DNA of 64,000 nucleotides. Source: Chitinophagaceae bacterium. GTDB lineage: Bacteria; Bacteroidota; Bacteroidia; Chitinophagales; Chitinophagaceae. The number at the start of each line of letters is the position of its first letter. Position 1 is the stretch's first letter. Below are positions 34,668 to 43,200 of this stretch, piece by piece. The DNA is taken from NCBI GenBank assembly GCA_016721725.1, contig JADKHN010000006.1, forward strand, positions 682,001 to 746,000, read 5' to 3'. The notes beneath the pieces were generated by a model. That model saw only the letters and a program-made list of their open reading frames with translations, did not search any database and was not told where the DNA came from. The position numbers and the translations under genes are program-made.

Positions 34668-34969
34668 ACGACGGATCCGTAACCAAATACCAGGTGACCC
34701 TGCATTTCGACATGAATGACGAATTCATGAGTTTTGTCCCGGCTCACCGGCTCTACATCAACAGCCTGATCGAAAAGAACATCATCGATTACTATACCGT
34801 GAGTATGGAATCCCAGCGCAGCTGGATGGTATTGAATGCCAGCAGTAAGAAAGAAGTGGAAAGGATACTGAGCAAATCTCCCTTATACCAGTACTGGACC
34901 GTGGAGATCGATGAGTTGTTCGTGTACGACGGGCAGTCGTACCGCTTGCCGGCGGTGCAGTTGAATTGA
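34664..34969 (+). CDS. small alpha/beta-barrel-like protein (muconolactone isomerase/YciI-like)
   Basis: 101 residues from the ATG in the ATGA overlap with mtaB; an earlier ATG at 34655 is less likely. Pattern: beta strand YQVTLHFDM, helix PAHRLYINSLIEKN, strand YYTVSME, SWMVLNASS, helix KKEVERILSKSPL, then WTVEIDELF. This is the ferredoxin-like dimeric barrel layout of YciI/muconolactone-isomerase relatives. No function can be assigned. Coupled to mtaB translation. Confidence 0.6.
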   Translation: MNDGSVTKYQVTLHFDMNDEFMSFVPAHRLYINSLIEKNIIDYYTVSMESQRSWMVLNASSKKEVERILSKSPLYQYWTVEIDELFVYDGQSYRLPAVQLN

Positions 34970-34981
34970 TTTGTAAAAAAT

Positions 34982-35011
34982 TTTGCCGGAAATAATTAAG
35001 GCTTATCTTTG
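34982..35011 (+). promoter_or_regulatory. promoter of the first tRNA-Val
   Basis: TTTG (34982-34985) and TATCTTTG (35004-35011), 18 bases apart, matching the Bacteroidota promoter. No such box precedes any other copy in the array. Confidence 0.75.
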
Positions 35012-35026
35012 CCGTCCGAAAATCAG

Positions 35027-35101
35027 GGGAGTTTAGCTCAGTTGGTTTAGAGCATCTGCCTTACAAGCAGAGGGTCGGCGGTTCGACCCCGTCAACTCCC
35101 A
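35027..35101 (+). tRNA. tRNA-Val(TAC), intact
   Basis: GGGAGTT/AACTCCC acceptor stem, GCTC/GAGC D-stem with AGTTGGTTTA loop, anticodon loop CTTACAA (TAC), TpsiC arm GGTTCGACCCC region, discriminator A. CCA is not encoded. It has its own promoter and terminator. Confidence 0.95.
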
Positions 35102-35105
35102 CAAG

Positions 35106-35135
35106 GCCTCACAGAAATGTGAGGCTTTTTTATTT
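35106..35135 (+). terminator. terminator after tRNA-Val copy 1
   Basis: GCCTCACA-GAAA-TGTGAGGC followed by T6. The same terminator, with small changes in T-run length, follows copies 2-6; the one after copy 4 has a longer loop. Confidence 0.85.
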
Positions 35136-35223
35136 GGAGTTTAGCTCTCCCGATAGCTATCGGGATGGTTTAGAGCATCTGCCTTACAAGCAGAGGGTCG
35201 GCGGTTCGACCCCGTCAACTCCA
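35136..35223 (+). pseudogene. tRNA-Val copy 2, D-loop carries the palindrome
   Basis: Same sequence as copy 1 except that AGT in the D-loop is replaced by TCCCGATAGCTATCGGGA (35148-35165), one G is missing at the 5' end and one C at the 3' acceptor strand. No promoter. Confidence 0.8.
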
Positions 35224-35257
35224 CAAGGCCTCACAGAAATGTGAGGCTTTTTTATTT

Positions 35258-35344
35258 GAGTTTAGCTCTCCCGATAGCTATCGGGATGGTTTAGAGCATC
35301 TGCCTTACAAGCAGAGGGTCGGCGGTTCGACCCGTCAACTCCCA
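35258..35344 (+). pseudogene. tRNA-Val copy 3, D-loop carries the palindrome
   Basis: Palindrome at 35269-35286. Two G are missing from the 5' end and one C from the TpsiC arm (GACCCG instead of GACCCCG). Confidence 0.8.
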
Positions 35345-35377
35345 CAAGGCCTCACAGAAATGTGAGGCTTTTTTATT

Positions 35378-35467
35378 GGGAGTTTAGCTCTCCCGATAGC
35401 TATCAGGATGGTTTAGAGCATCTGCCTTACAAGCAGAGGGTCGGCGGTTCGACCCCGTCAACTCCCA
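35378..35467 (+). pseudogene. tRNA-Val copy 4, D-loop carries the palindrome
   Basis: Palindrome at 35391-35408 with one change (ATCAGGA instead of ATCGGGA). The acceptor stem is complete. Confidence 0.8.
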
Positions 35468-35500
35468 CAAGGCCTCACAAATAATGTGAGGCTTTTTTTT

Positions 35501-35589
35501 GGAGTTTAGCTCTCCCGATAGCTATCGGGATGGTTTAGAGCATCTGCCTTACAAGCAGAGGGTCGGCGGTTCGACCCCGTCAACTCCCA
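35501..35589 (+). pseudogene. tRNA-Val copy 5, D-loop carries the palindrome
   Basis: Perfect palindrome at 35513-35530; first G missing. Confidence 0.8.
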
Positions 35590-35623
35590 CAAGGCCTCAC
35601 AGAAATGTGAGGCTTTTTTATTT

Positions 35624-35712
35624 GGAGTTTAGCTCTCCCGATAGCTATCGGGATGGTTTAGAGCATCTGCCTTACAAGCAGAGGGTCGGCGGTTCGACCC
35701 CGTCAACTCCCA
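35624..35712 (+). pseudogene. tRNA-Val copy 6, D-loop carries the palindrome
   Basis: Perfect palindrome at 35636-35653; first G missing. Confidence 0.8.
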
Positions 35713-35745
35713 CAAGGCCTCACAGAAATGTGAGGCTTTTTATTT

Positions 35746-35834
35746 GGAGTTTAGCTCTCCCGATAGCTATCGGGATGGTTTAGAGCATCTGCCTTACAAG
35801 CAGAGGGTCGGCGGTTCGACCCCGTCAACTCCCA
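35746..35834 (+). pseudogene. tRNA-Val copy 7, D-loop carries the palindrome
   Basis: Perfect palindrome at 35758-35775; first G missing. It is followed by a different terminator from the other copies. Confidence 0.8.
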
Positions 35835-35835
35835 C

Positions 35836-35863
35836 AAAAAGGTTCACCATGGTGAACCTTTTT
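35836..35863 (+). terminator. terminator at the end of the tRNA-Val array
   Basis: AAAAAGGTTCACC/GGTGAACCTTTTT, a perfect 28-bp palindrome working in both directions. Confidence 0.8.
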
Positions 35864-35909
35864 CATTTCCACCCCTGGAAAGCGGCGTCTGACAATAAGT
35901 TTTTCCCCT

Positions 35910-35917
35910 TATTTTTG
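35910..35917 (+). promoter_or_regulatory. -7 box of clpS
   Basis: TATTTTTG, exact TAnnTTTG match, ten bases before the ATG at 35928. Confidence 0.55.
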
Positions 35918-35927
35918 CCCTGTTCAA

Positions 35928-36218
35928 ATGACAGCGAATCCACATACGAAGATCAGTGAGGATACCGACACCCTCACCCTGACAGAACCCCTGTACAGCC
36001 TCATCGTGTGGAACGATGAAGTGAATACGTTCGATTGGGTGATCGAGACCCTTATGGATATTTGCGGGCACAGTCATGAACAGGCCGAACAATGTGCCAT
36101 CATCATCGATTCAAAGGGAAAATACGCCGTTAAGGAAGGCAGCTATGAGCAATTAAAACCCCAGTGCGATGCCATCACCGAAAGGGGGATCGGTGCTACG
36201 GTTGAGGTCATGGCCTGA
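35928..36218 (+). CDS. clpS: ATP-dependent Clp protease adaptor ClpS
   Basis: 96 residues. The core YSLIVWNDEVNTFDWVIETLMDICGHSHEQAEQCAIIID carries the N-degron pocket (N-D-x-V-N-T-F) and the ClpA/ClpC contact helix; GKYAVKEGSYEQL follows. It hands substrates with Leu, Phe, Tyr or Trp N-termini to ClpAP/ClpCP. aat, which creates such N-termini, lies 0.7 kb downstream on the same strand. Confidence 0.92.
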   Translation: MTANPHTKISEDTDTLTLTEPLYSLIVWNDEVNTFDWVIETLMDICGHSHEQAEQCAIIIDSKGKYAVKEGSYEQLKPQCDAITERGIGATVEVMA

Positions 36219-36301
36219 AAACACATTCATTAATAAAACAGGTTCATATCATTAAAAACAAAGCGGCCGGCTGGCCAGTCACGAAAATCAAAAAAAGGAA
36301 C

Positions 36302-36805
36302 ATGAAAAAGATCACCTTGTTTATTTGTCTCGGAATTTTAATCTCCTGCCTTACCCCGGTATTCGGTCAGAGCAAGATCGGCTACGTATCATCGGATGAG
36401 GTCTTCGGACTGATGCCGGATGTGAAAGCGGCTGATACTTACCTCGCCAACTACCAGAAAGAGCTGGCGAATATCTATCAGAACCAGCAATCCGAACTGG
36501 ACCAGGCCGTGAACAAATTCATGAAAGATTCAGTAACCATGAATTCCGCCGTGAAAGAAGCCAAACGAAAAGACCTGCAGGACAGGATCGCCGGCATGGG
36601 AAACAAAGAACAGGAACTGAACAAACTGCTGGAAGAAAAAAAAGAAGCCCTGCTGAAACCGATCCGTGAAAAATTGCTCAAGGCCATCCAGGATGTGGCA
36701 AAAGAAAAAGGATACCAGCATATTCTCTATCGCGAACAAGCCATCGTATACCCTCCGGCCGATGATATTACCGGACTGGTGAAAAAGAAACTGGGGATTC
36801 AGTAA
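36302..36805 (+). CDS. OmpH/Skp family periplasmic chaperone
   Basis: 167 residues with a signal peptide (about 1-22, ending VFGQ), then SKIGYVSSDEVFGLMPDV, the usual OmpH start, and long charged helices (about 45-125) that form the tentacle coiled coil. It holds unfolded outer-membrane proteins on their way to the BAM complex. A strong hairpin at 36810-36852 follows. Confidence 0.88.
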   Translation: MKKITLFICLGILISCLTPVFGQSKIGYVSSDEVFGLMPDVKAADTYLANYQKELANIYQNQQSELDQAVNKFMKDSVTMNSAVKEAKRKDLQDRIAGMGNKEQELNKLLEEKKEALLKPIREKLLKAIQDVAKEKGYQHILYREQAIVYPPADDITGLVKKKLGIQ

Positions 36806-36809
36806 TGCC

Positions 36810-36852
36810 GATTAAGAGTTTACACCTTTTAAAAAGGTGTAAACTCTTAATC
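36810..36852. terminator. long hairpin after ompH, probably bidirectional terminator
   Basis: About 20 bp of near-perfect inverted repeat (GATTAAGAGTTTACACCTTT and its complement) with an A/T centre. Confidence 0.65.
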
Positions 36853-36929
36853 TATTAGGATTTCCGATACAAAATTACCACCTGCTCCCCTCTCCTGAAC
36901 TTGTCAAAGGATGGAGTGAGGTCATAACT

Positions 36930-37574
36930 ATGTACATTCTAAATAAAGACCTGGTTTTCCCGCCGGTAAATGAAGCAGATCCCGACGGTCTCCTGGCCAT
37001 GGGAGGTGACCTCAGCCCGGAGCGACTCTTACTGGCCTACCGCAACGGCATTTTTCCCTGGTATAACGAAGATGAGCCCGTCTGCTGGTGGAGCCCTGAT
37101 CCCCGTTTTGTATTATTCCCTCCCGAACTGAAGGTGAGTAAAAGCATGCAGAAATTATTGCGGGAAGACGGATTCCGGTTCACCGTCAACCATTGTTTTA
37201 CCCAGGTCATTCAACAATGCAAAAGCATCGACAGGAAGGGGCAGGGCGGCACCTGGATATCACAATCGGTTCAGGAAGCCTATATCCGGTTGCATGAACT
37301 GGGCCATGCCCACAGCGCCGAAGTCTGGCTCAATGATGAACTGGTGGGCGGCTTATACGGCATCCGCATGGGTCGGATATTCTTTGGCGAAAGCATGTTC
37401 AGCCGCTTTACCAATGCCAGCAAATTCGCATTTATCCGATATGTCCGCTTATTGGAACAGGAAGGCGTTCAACTCATCGATTGCCAGGTATATACCCAAC
37501 ACCTCGAAAGCCTTGGGGCGAGGATGATCCCCCGGGAAGAGTTCAGTGAATTACTCAACAGGCTGGTGCCTTAA
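36930..37574 (+). CDS. aat: leucyl/phenylalanyl-tRNA--protein transferase
   Basis: 214 residues. N-terminus FPPVNEADPDGLLAMGGDLSPERLLLAYRNGIFPWY and WWSPDPRFVLFP are the standard Aat signatures; GGLYGIRMGRIFFGESMFSR is the conserved GNAT-like core. It adds Leu or Phe to proteins starting with Lys or Arg, making them ClpS substrates. Confidence 0.95.
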   Translation: MYILNKDLVFPPVNEADPDGLLAMGGDLSPERLLLAYRNGIFPWYNEDEPVCWWSPDPRFVLFPPELKVSKSMQKLLREDGFRFTVNHCFTQVIQQCKSIDRKGQGGTWISQSVQEAYIRLHELGHAHSAEVWLNDELVGGLYGIRMGRIFFGESMFSRFTNASKFAFIRYVRLLEQEGVQLIDCQVYTQHLESLGARMIPREEFSELLNRLVP

Positions 37575-37615
37575 AAATATTGACCTCAATCCGGGATTCC
37601 TTGGCCTCCAAAGCG

Positions 37616-37623
37616 TATTTTTG
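37616..37623 (+). promoter_or_regulatory. -7 box of the acyl-CoA dehydrogenase gene
   Basis: TATTTTTG, exact TAnnTTTG match, 21 bases before the ATG. Confidence 0.55.
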
Positions 37624-37644
37624 CGGCATAAAATACGATCGCTT

Positions 37645-38799
37645 ATGGATTTCCAGTTTACTGAAGAACAATTGATGATCAGGCAGGCCGCCCGTGATTT
37701 TGCCAACAACGAATGTTTACCCGGCGTCATTGATCGGGATGAACACCAGAAATTCCCCAAAGAACAGATCGAAATGCTGGCCGACCTCGGTTTCATGGGC
37801 ATGATGGTCAAACCGGAATACGGCGGCAGCGGCATGGATACCATCAGCTATGTACTGGCCATGGAGGAACTGAGCAAGGTGGATGCCAGTGTGAGTGTTT
37901 GCGTCAGTGTGAACAACAGTTTGGTCTGCTACGGACTGCAACAATTTGGGACCGAAGAACAAAAACAGAAATACCTGAAGCCCCTGGCCCAGGGAAAGAA
38001 AGACGGAGAACTGCATATCGGCGCCTTTCTACTGAGCGAACCCGAAGCCGGCAGTGACGCCACTTCACAAAGGACCACCGCGGAAGACAAGGGCGACCAC
38101 TATCTGCTCAACGGCACCAAGAACTGGATCACCAATGGCAGCAGCGCCAGTACCTACCTGGTGATCGCTCAGACCCATCCGGAAAAAGGAAGCCATGGCA
38201 TCAATGCCTTCATCGTGGAAAAGAGCTGGCCCGGCGTAGTGGTGGGCGCTAAAGAGAATAAACTCGGTATCCGCGGAAGCGATACCCATACCATCCTCTT
38301 CAACGATGTGAAAGTACCGAAGGAGAATCGCATTGGCGAGGACGGATTCGGTTTCAAATTCGCCATGAAGACCCTGGCCGGCGGCCGTATCGGTATCGCC
38401 TCACAGGCCCTGGGCATCGCGAGCGGAGCCTTTGAAAGGGCGCTGGCCTACAGTAAGGAACGCAAAGCCTTCGGCACCGAGATCATGAACCACCAGATCA
38501 TCCAGTTCAAACTGGCCGATATGGCTACACGCATTGAATCCGCCAGGCTCTTATGCCTCAAAGCAGCCTGGGAAAAAGACCAGGGAATTGATTATACCCT
38601 GAGCAGCAGCATGGCAAAAGTATTTGCCAGTGAAACAGCCATGTGGACCGCCACGGAAGCCGTTCAGATCCATGGCGGCTATGGATTTGTAAAGGAATAC
38701 CATGTTGAACGCCTGATGCGTGATGCCAAGATCACCCAGATCTATGAAGGCACCAGTGAAGTGCAAAGGATCGTGATCAGCAGGAGTATTTTGAAATGA
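37645..38799 (+). CDS. acyl-CoA dehydrogenase
   Basis: 384 residues from the ATG at 37645 (the frame is open upstream through the promoter, so longer starts are unlikely). FLLSEPEAGSDATS and NGTKNWITNG bind FAD and substrate; the catalytic Glu is in QIHGGYGFVKEYHVERLMRDAKI-TQIYEGTSEVQR (Glu of YEGT). Short-chain (butyryl-CoA-like) specificity is typical of this close relative but cannot be proven. A terminator follows. Confidence 0.9.
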   Translation: MDFQFTEEQLMIRQAARDFANNECLPGVIDRDEHQKFPKEQIEMLADLGFMGMMVKPEYGGSGMDTISYVLAMEELSKVDASVSVCVSVNNSLVCYGLQQFGTEEQKQKYLKPLAQGKKDGELHIGAFLLSEPEAGSDATSQRTTAEDKGDHYLLNGTKNWITNGSSASTYLVIAQTHPEKGSHGINAFIVEKSWPGVVVGAKENKLGIRGSDTHTILFNDVKVPKENRIGEDGFGFKFAMKTLAGGRIGIASQALGIASGAFERALAYSKERKAFGTEIMNHQIIQFKLADMATRIESARLLCLKAAWEKDQGIDYTLSSSMAKVFASETAMWTATEAVQIHGGYGFVKEYHVERLMRDAKITQIYEGTSEVQRIVISRSILK

Positions 38800-38821
38800 T
38801 GAAGATCATCTGTTAGCTATT

Positions 38822-38853
38822 AGCCATTAGCGGTCAGCTGGTGGCTTTTTTTT
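38822..38853 (+). terminator. terminator after acyl-CoA dehydrogenase
   Basis: AGCCATTAGC pairs fully (two G-T) with GCTGGTGGCT around a five-base loop, then eight T. Confidence 0.8.
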
Positions 38854-38871
38854 AAATGCTGAGTTTTAGCT

Positions 38872-39546
38872 ATGAGCATCAATAAATCGAAATATCAGGA
38901 ACTTTTGACTGAGCTGGACGGCAAAGCCATATTGGTAGCCGTTTCCAAAACCAAATCTGTTGAAGATATCCTTGAGCTCTATAACCTCGGTCAGCGTGAT
39001 TTCGGAGAGAACTATGTACAGGAACTGACGGAGAAATACGAACAACTCCCCAAAGACATCCGCTGGCATTTCATCGGCCACCTGCAAAGCAATAAGGTCA
39101 AAACCATCGCTTCCTTCATCCACCTCATCCATGGTGTGGATTCATTTTCCCTGTTGAAAGAGATCGATAAACAGGCCGCGAAGAACAACCGGGTCATCGA
39201 TTGCCTGTTGCAGGTTCATATTGCCAAAGAAGAAACCAAATTCGGACTGGACAGTAATGAACTGGGTCTGATTCTCCATTCCGGGGAATTAGATCAATTG
39301 AAAAATATCCGAATCACCGGCCTGATGGGTATGGCCTCCTTCACAACCAATGAGGCCCTCATTAGAAGCGAGTTCAACTTTCTTAAAGATCTCTACGATG
39401 CAAATGCTCAACCTCCAACCCCCAACTTCCAACTTTCAATCCTCAGCATGGGCATGAGTTCCGATTATCCCATCGCCCTCTCGGCCGGAAGCACGATGGT
39501 GAGGATCGGCAGTTTGCTTTTTGGCGAAAGGAATTACCATGGATAA
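38872..39546 (+). CDS. yggS: YggS family PLP-binding protein
   Basis: 224 residues. The PLP lysine is in LVAVSKTKS (about residue 26), and WHFIGHLQSNK and GMGMSSDY-like GMSSDYPIAL are family motifs. PLPBP proteins keep PLP and amino acid pools in balance; no catalytic activity is known. It is followed by an SDR gene whose start overlaps its end. Confidence 0.92.
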   Translation: MSINKSKYQELLTELDGKAILVAVSKTKSVEDILELYNLGQRDFGENYVQELTEKYEQLPKDIRWHFIGHLQSNKVKTIASFIHLIHGVDSFSLLKEIDKQAAKNNRVIDCLLQVHIAKEETKFGLDSNELGLILHSGELDQLKNIRITGLMGMASFTTNEALIRSEFNFLKDLYDANAQPPTPNFQLSILSMGMSSDYPIALSAGSTMVRIGSLLFGERNYHG

Positions 39547-40261
39547 GAAAAAGGTCATCCTCATCGGCGCCAGTTCCGGCATCGGCAGGCAACTCGCCAG
39601 GCTATACGCTCAGGCAGGTTGGATCGTGGGTATTTCCGGCAGAAGGAAAGAGAAACTGGAAAGCCTGGTGGAAGAATTCCCGGATCAGATCGTCATGGAA
39701 TGTTTTGATGTGACCGGAACCGGGAATATCGAATCCATGAAGAACCTCCTGCAACAGACCGGCGGCATGGACCTCCTGGTCTACAACAGCGGTTATGGTG
39801 ATATTTCGGCTAGCCTTGACTGGGAGATCGACCGGCAAACCACGGCAGTCAACGTGAATGGCTTCCAGGAGATCGTGCTTTTCGCTTTCAACTATTTTAT
39901 GAAGCAGGGCCAGGGGCAGATCGCCGGCATCTCCTCCATCGCTTCCATTCGCGGCAGCAGCTGGGCTCCGGCCTATAATGCCAGCAAGGCCTTCATGAGC
40001 CATTACCTCGAAGGGTTGCACATCAAGGCGGCCCGGCTTAAAAAAGACATCGCCATCACCGACATCCAGCCCGGATATGTTAAGACCGATATGGCCAAGG
40101 GCGAAGGGTTGTTCTGGATGGCGACTGTTGAAAAAGCCGCCGGACAGATATTCCGGGCCATCGGGCTCAAAAAGCGGAAAGCTTATATTACCCGGAGATG
40201 GTGGCTGGTGGCGCAGCTTTTAAAGTCCATGCCCTTTTATTTCTATAAAAAGATCGGGTGA
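39539..40261 (+). CDS. SDR family NAD(P)-dependent oxidoreductase
   Basis: 240 residues from the ATG at 39539, preceded by GAAAGGAA. The cofactor motif is GASSGIGRQLA (about residues 10-20), NSGYG is the NNAG-like element, and the catalytic Tyr-Lys pair is in PAYNASKAF. Substrate unknown. It overlaps the yggS stop by eight bases, so it is co-translated. Confidence 0.88.
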   Translation: MDKKKVILIGASSGIGRQLARLYAQAGWIVGISGRRKEKLESLVEEFPDQIVMECFDVTGTGNIESMKNLLQQTGGMDLLVYNSGYGDISASLDWEIDRQTTAVNVNGFQEIVLFAFNYFMKQGQGQIAGISSIASIRGSSWAPAYNASKAFMSHYLEGLHIKAARLKKDIAITDIQPGYVKTDMAKGEGLFWMATVEKAAGQIFRAIGLKKRKAYITRRWWLVAQLLKSMPFYFYKKIG

Positions 40262-40294
40262 CACGGATTTGGTCCCGGTTTACCCTTTCTTCAC

Positions 40295-43200
40295 TTATCG
40301 TTTAAATTCCTTTTTAAGTTCTCCTTTCTGATCGAAACGATTCCCGCACTGAGTAGGCCTTTCTCCCCGTGCCGATATCCTGATCTGCAAAGTACAAGCT
40401 CCCCTTCCCTCCAGGGCATCCCCGAAATACAAATGACCGTCTTCGGTATTGCCGGTATTATTCGCCGGCAGGTTGTAACCGGTTCCGGCCGGTGTGGTAC
40501 AAAGCCTGGTGCCGGTGGGTTCCGGTATATAATTCTTATCCCGGATCTTTCCGGAATTATCATAATGCATCACACAAAAAATATCACCGCTCCGCAATCC
40601 ATGCATCACATCATGCGACTGCTCAGCTGCTTCATTTCCCTCGCCATGATGGCAAACATTATTGGCATGCAACAGTTCATGCGCTATTACCGCAGCCAGC
40701 TTACCCTCCGGATTCAACCCGAATTTCGTACAAATCTCATCGATCTTCTCCCGGTAAATGACCACTTTACTGACGAAATTGGGAGTGGCGGGTTTGCCAT
40801 TATCCGTCAAGGCAATACCCAACAACGTTTCGTTCTTTTTACCTGCAGCCAGGAAAAGCCCCCGCTGATCCACGATATGGGTAGCCGGTGAATGATTAAA
40901 ATTCACATAGCGGAATTCTGTACCGCCGAACTGATCCTCATTGATCTCATATACATCCAGTCCGGAAACCGATTTATATAATTTGAGCGGCAGATCATCC
41001 GGATTGTATATGAAGATGTCCTTCACTTCCGGATTGGTTCGTACCTGTTTCAACTCATCCCCCACTTTCACCCTGAAACCACGGTACTCCTCATAGCTTC
41101 CCAGTCCATCACCCCTGAATCCGTCCCCTAAGGGTAGATTTTCGCGGTCATTATCGGGAAACAGGTCGGTGTTCCTGCGTTTGGCATCTTTCACTTCTTT
41201 TTCCGTAGGCCGCACATTGAATACAAAGGGAGGGTCGTCAACCTTTACATCGCCAGCTGTCGTCCAGCCTGCATCAGCCACATGGTTCTCATCGGCGTCA
41301 TAAGGAAGCGTAACCCGGTTATCGGTATATTCTATCGTCTTTCCCCTGCCATTGAATAATGGATGGGGTACTTCTCCTTTCAGCCAGGGAATAGAAGTGT
41401 AAAGCGGTGATTCCGATGGCTTATCCCTTCCCTTATCCCTGACCGTGACCACCCCTTTGTCCCTGGTGATCGAGATCCCATAATTGATATTGGCGAAACT
41501 TCGCAGGAAACCATAAGCGCCAAAATCAAGCGATCGCACTTTAAGCGTATGTTCTTTAACCGGTTTGACGGTCCTGCCCTGCAGGAACAGATCGGTCCGT
41601 GAACATTTTTCTTTCCCCTGATCAGCGGGAGAAAATGCCTCAAGGTTATCACCCGGTTCTAATTGAAGATCGAAGCATTCGTCTGCCTTATCCAGAACAG
41701 GATCATTCATGCAAATCCCTTTTTCATGACTGATGTCCAGTAATTCAAAATACAGGATCCGGCACATATGATCCAGCGCTGGCAGCCAGCCTTTTCCGGA
41801 ACGGTAAACGAGTTCTGATTTTATCGATACATGATTGGTATCCTCCGGTAACCAGGACTTAGGCGGATAACTCAATTTGATGCCGGGACGATAAACCCGG
41901 ATGATCTTTTCTGTAACGGATGATTTTTCCGGATCCACCCTGCCACCTGTATTATATACTTTCAACGTAATGGTGATATCGGTAGAATCAACCCCCTCCG
42001 GTAATACCAGTGGCGCCGCATAGATCACATATTGGCCATCATGACTGAATAATATTTCTCCTCCGCCTTTCACGGTCCAGTTCCACAGCACGATATCCTC
42101 ATACTCCCTGGATATATTCGCCGTTGGACAACTGGATGCAGAAAGGCAGGTATAAGTGGCCAGGTCCTTATCCCGTTGATCGGTAGTGGTCAGGATCATC
42201 CATTGTCCCAATACGATCTTATTATTGGTTGATGAACCTTTAGGCAGGATGATATCCGGTTTTTTAAGATCATTCCCGGGAGTCCAGTCCGGACCGATCG
42301 GTTTGCAGGCGCAACCAGGTTTTGAAGGCGCTGTTTTTGCAGCCGGCTTGTAACCGCCGCCATCGATCTCCACTTCATAAAAATCGGGGTTGGCTGTTTT
42401 TCGTGTTGTCTTGATGGTGATCGTTTTGTTCACCGTTGGATCACCAACAGGGGACCCGTCGTCGATCACCGCAAGTTCGATCTCAGTCACTACCGTTGTG
42501 TCTTTCATCGTTACCGGGAGCGGAATGAACGGTGGTTTAAAGATCACGTGCTCGCCCTTTGCATTCTTTTCATCGGGGATACAACCTATTTGAACCAGAC
42601 TTCCCGTTTCGCCTTTTCCGGGCAAGATGGTCCATTCAAATCGCACCCTGCCTGTGATCGGTACCTGTTTGTCACATCCCGCATCCGGACATTGATATAG
42701 TTTTTTACATTCCGGGATGGCCAGGTCAATATCCGATCCGGCTGCCTCCAGGGCTACAAAATCATCCCGCCTGATCAGTTTCGTATTCTTAGCGCCCCGG
42801 AAATAATTCACCAATCCGCCATCCAGGAGCGGCCCGATATCGTGGGTCAGGGAAGGCATGCAGGCGCGGACGGATCCCGGGGGCGGAACCGTTTGCTCCC
42901 AGTTACAACCAAAAACGCAGAAGGTCCCGTCGGAACAGGTTACCGTACCACTCAGGTAAAGGGTATAGTTCCCTTCTTTTTTCTCTTTTACAGTAACCGA
43001 AGACTGGTCGTTCTTACCCACGATCTCCGCCACGTCTTTTCCGCTCTCCCCGATCTTCCATTCATAAGTGATCGGCCCAGCACTGCAAGAACTTCTGGAT
43101 GATCCGGAGCCCGAGGTCCCGGTACAGGCAGCTTTGATCGTGCCGGTATAGGTGACCTGCTGGTTTTTGGGTTCCCCCCTGGCAATGGTACAACTGGCGT

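Noticed and set aside
35027..35834. Regularly spaced repeats resembling a CRISPR array
   Set aside because: The repeated part is tRNA-Val plus terminator; there are no unique spacers and no cas genes.
35499..35959. Open reading frames with repeated E-F-S-S-P-D-S-Y-R-D-G-L sequence
   Set aside because: They are translations of the tRNA-Val copies with the palindrome and terminators, not proteins.
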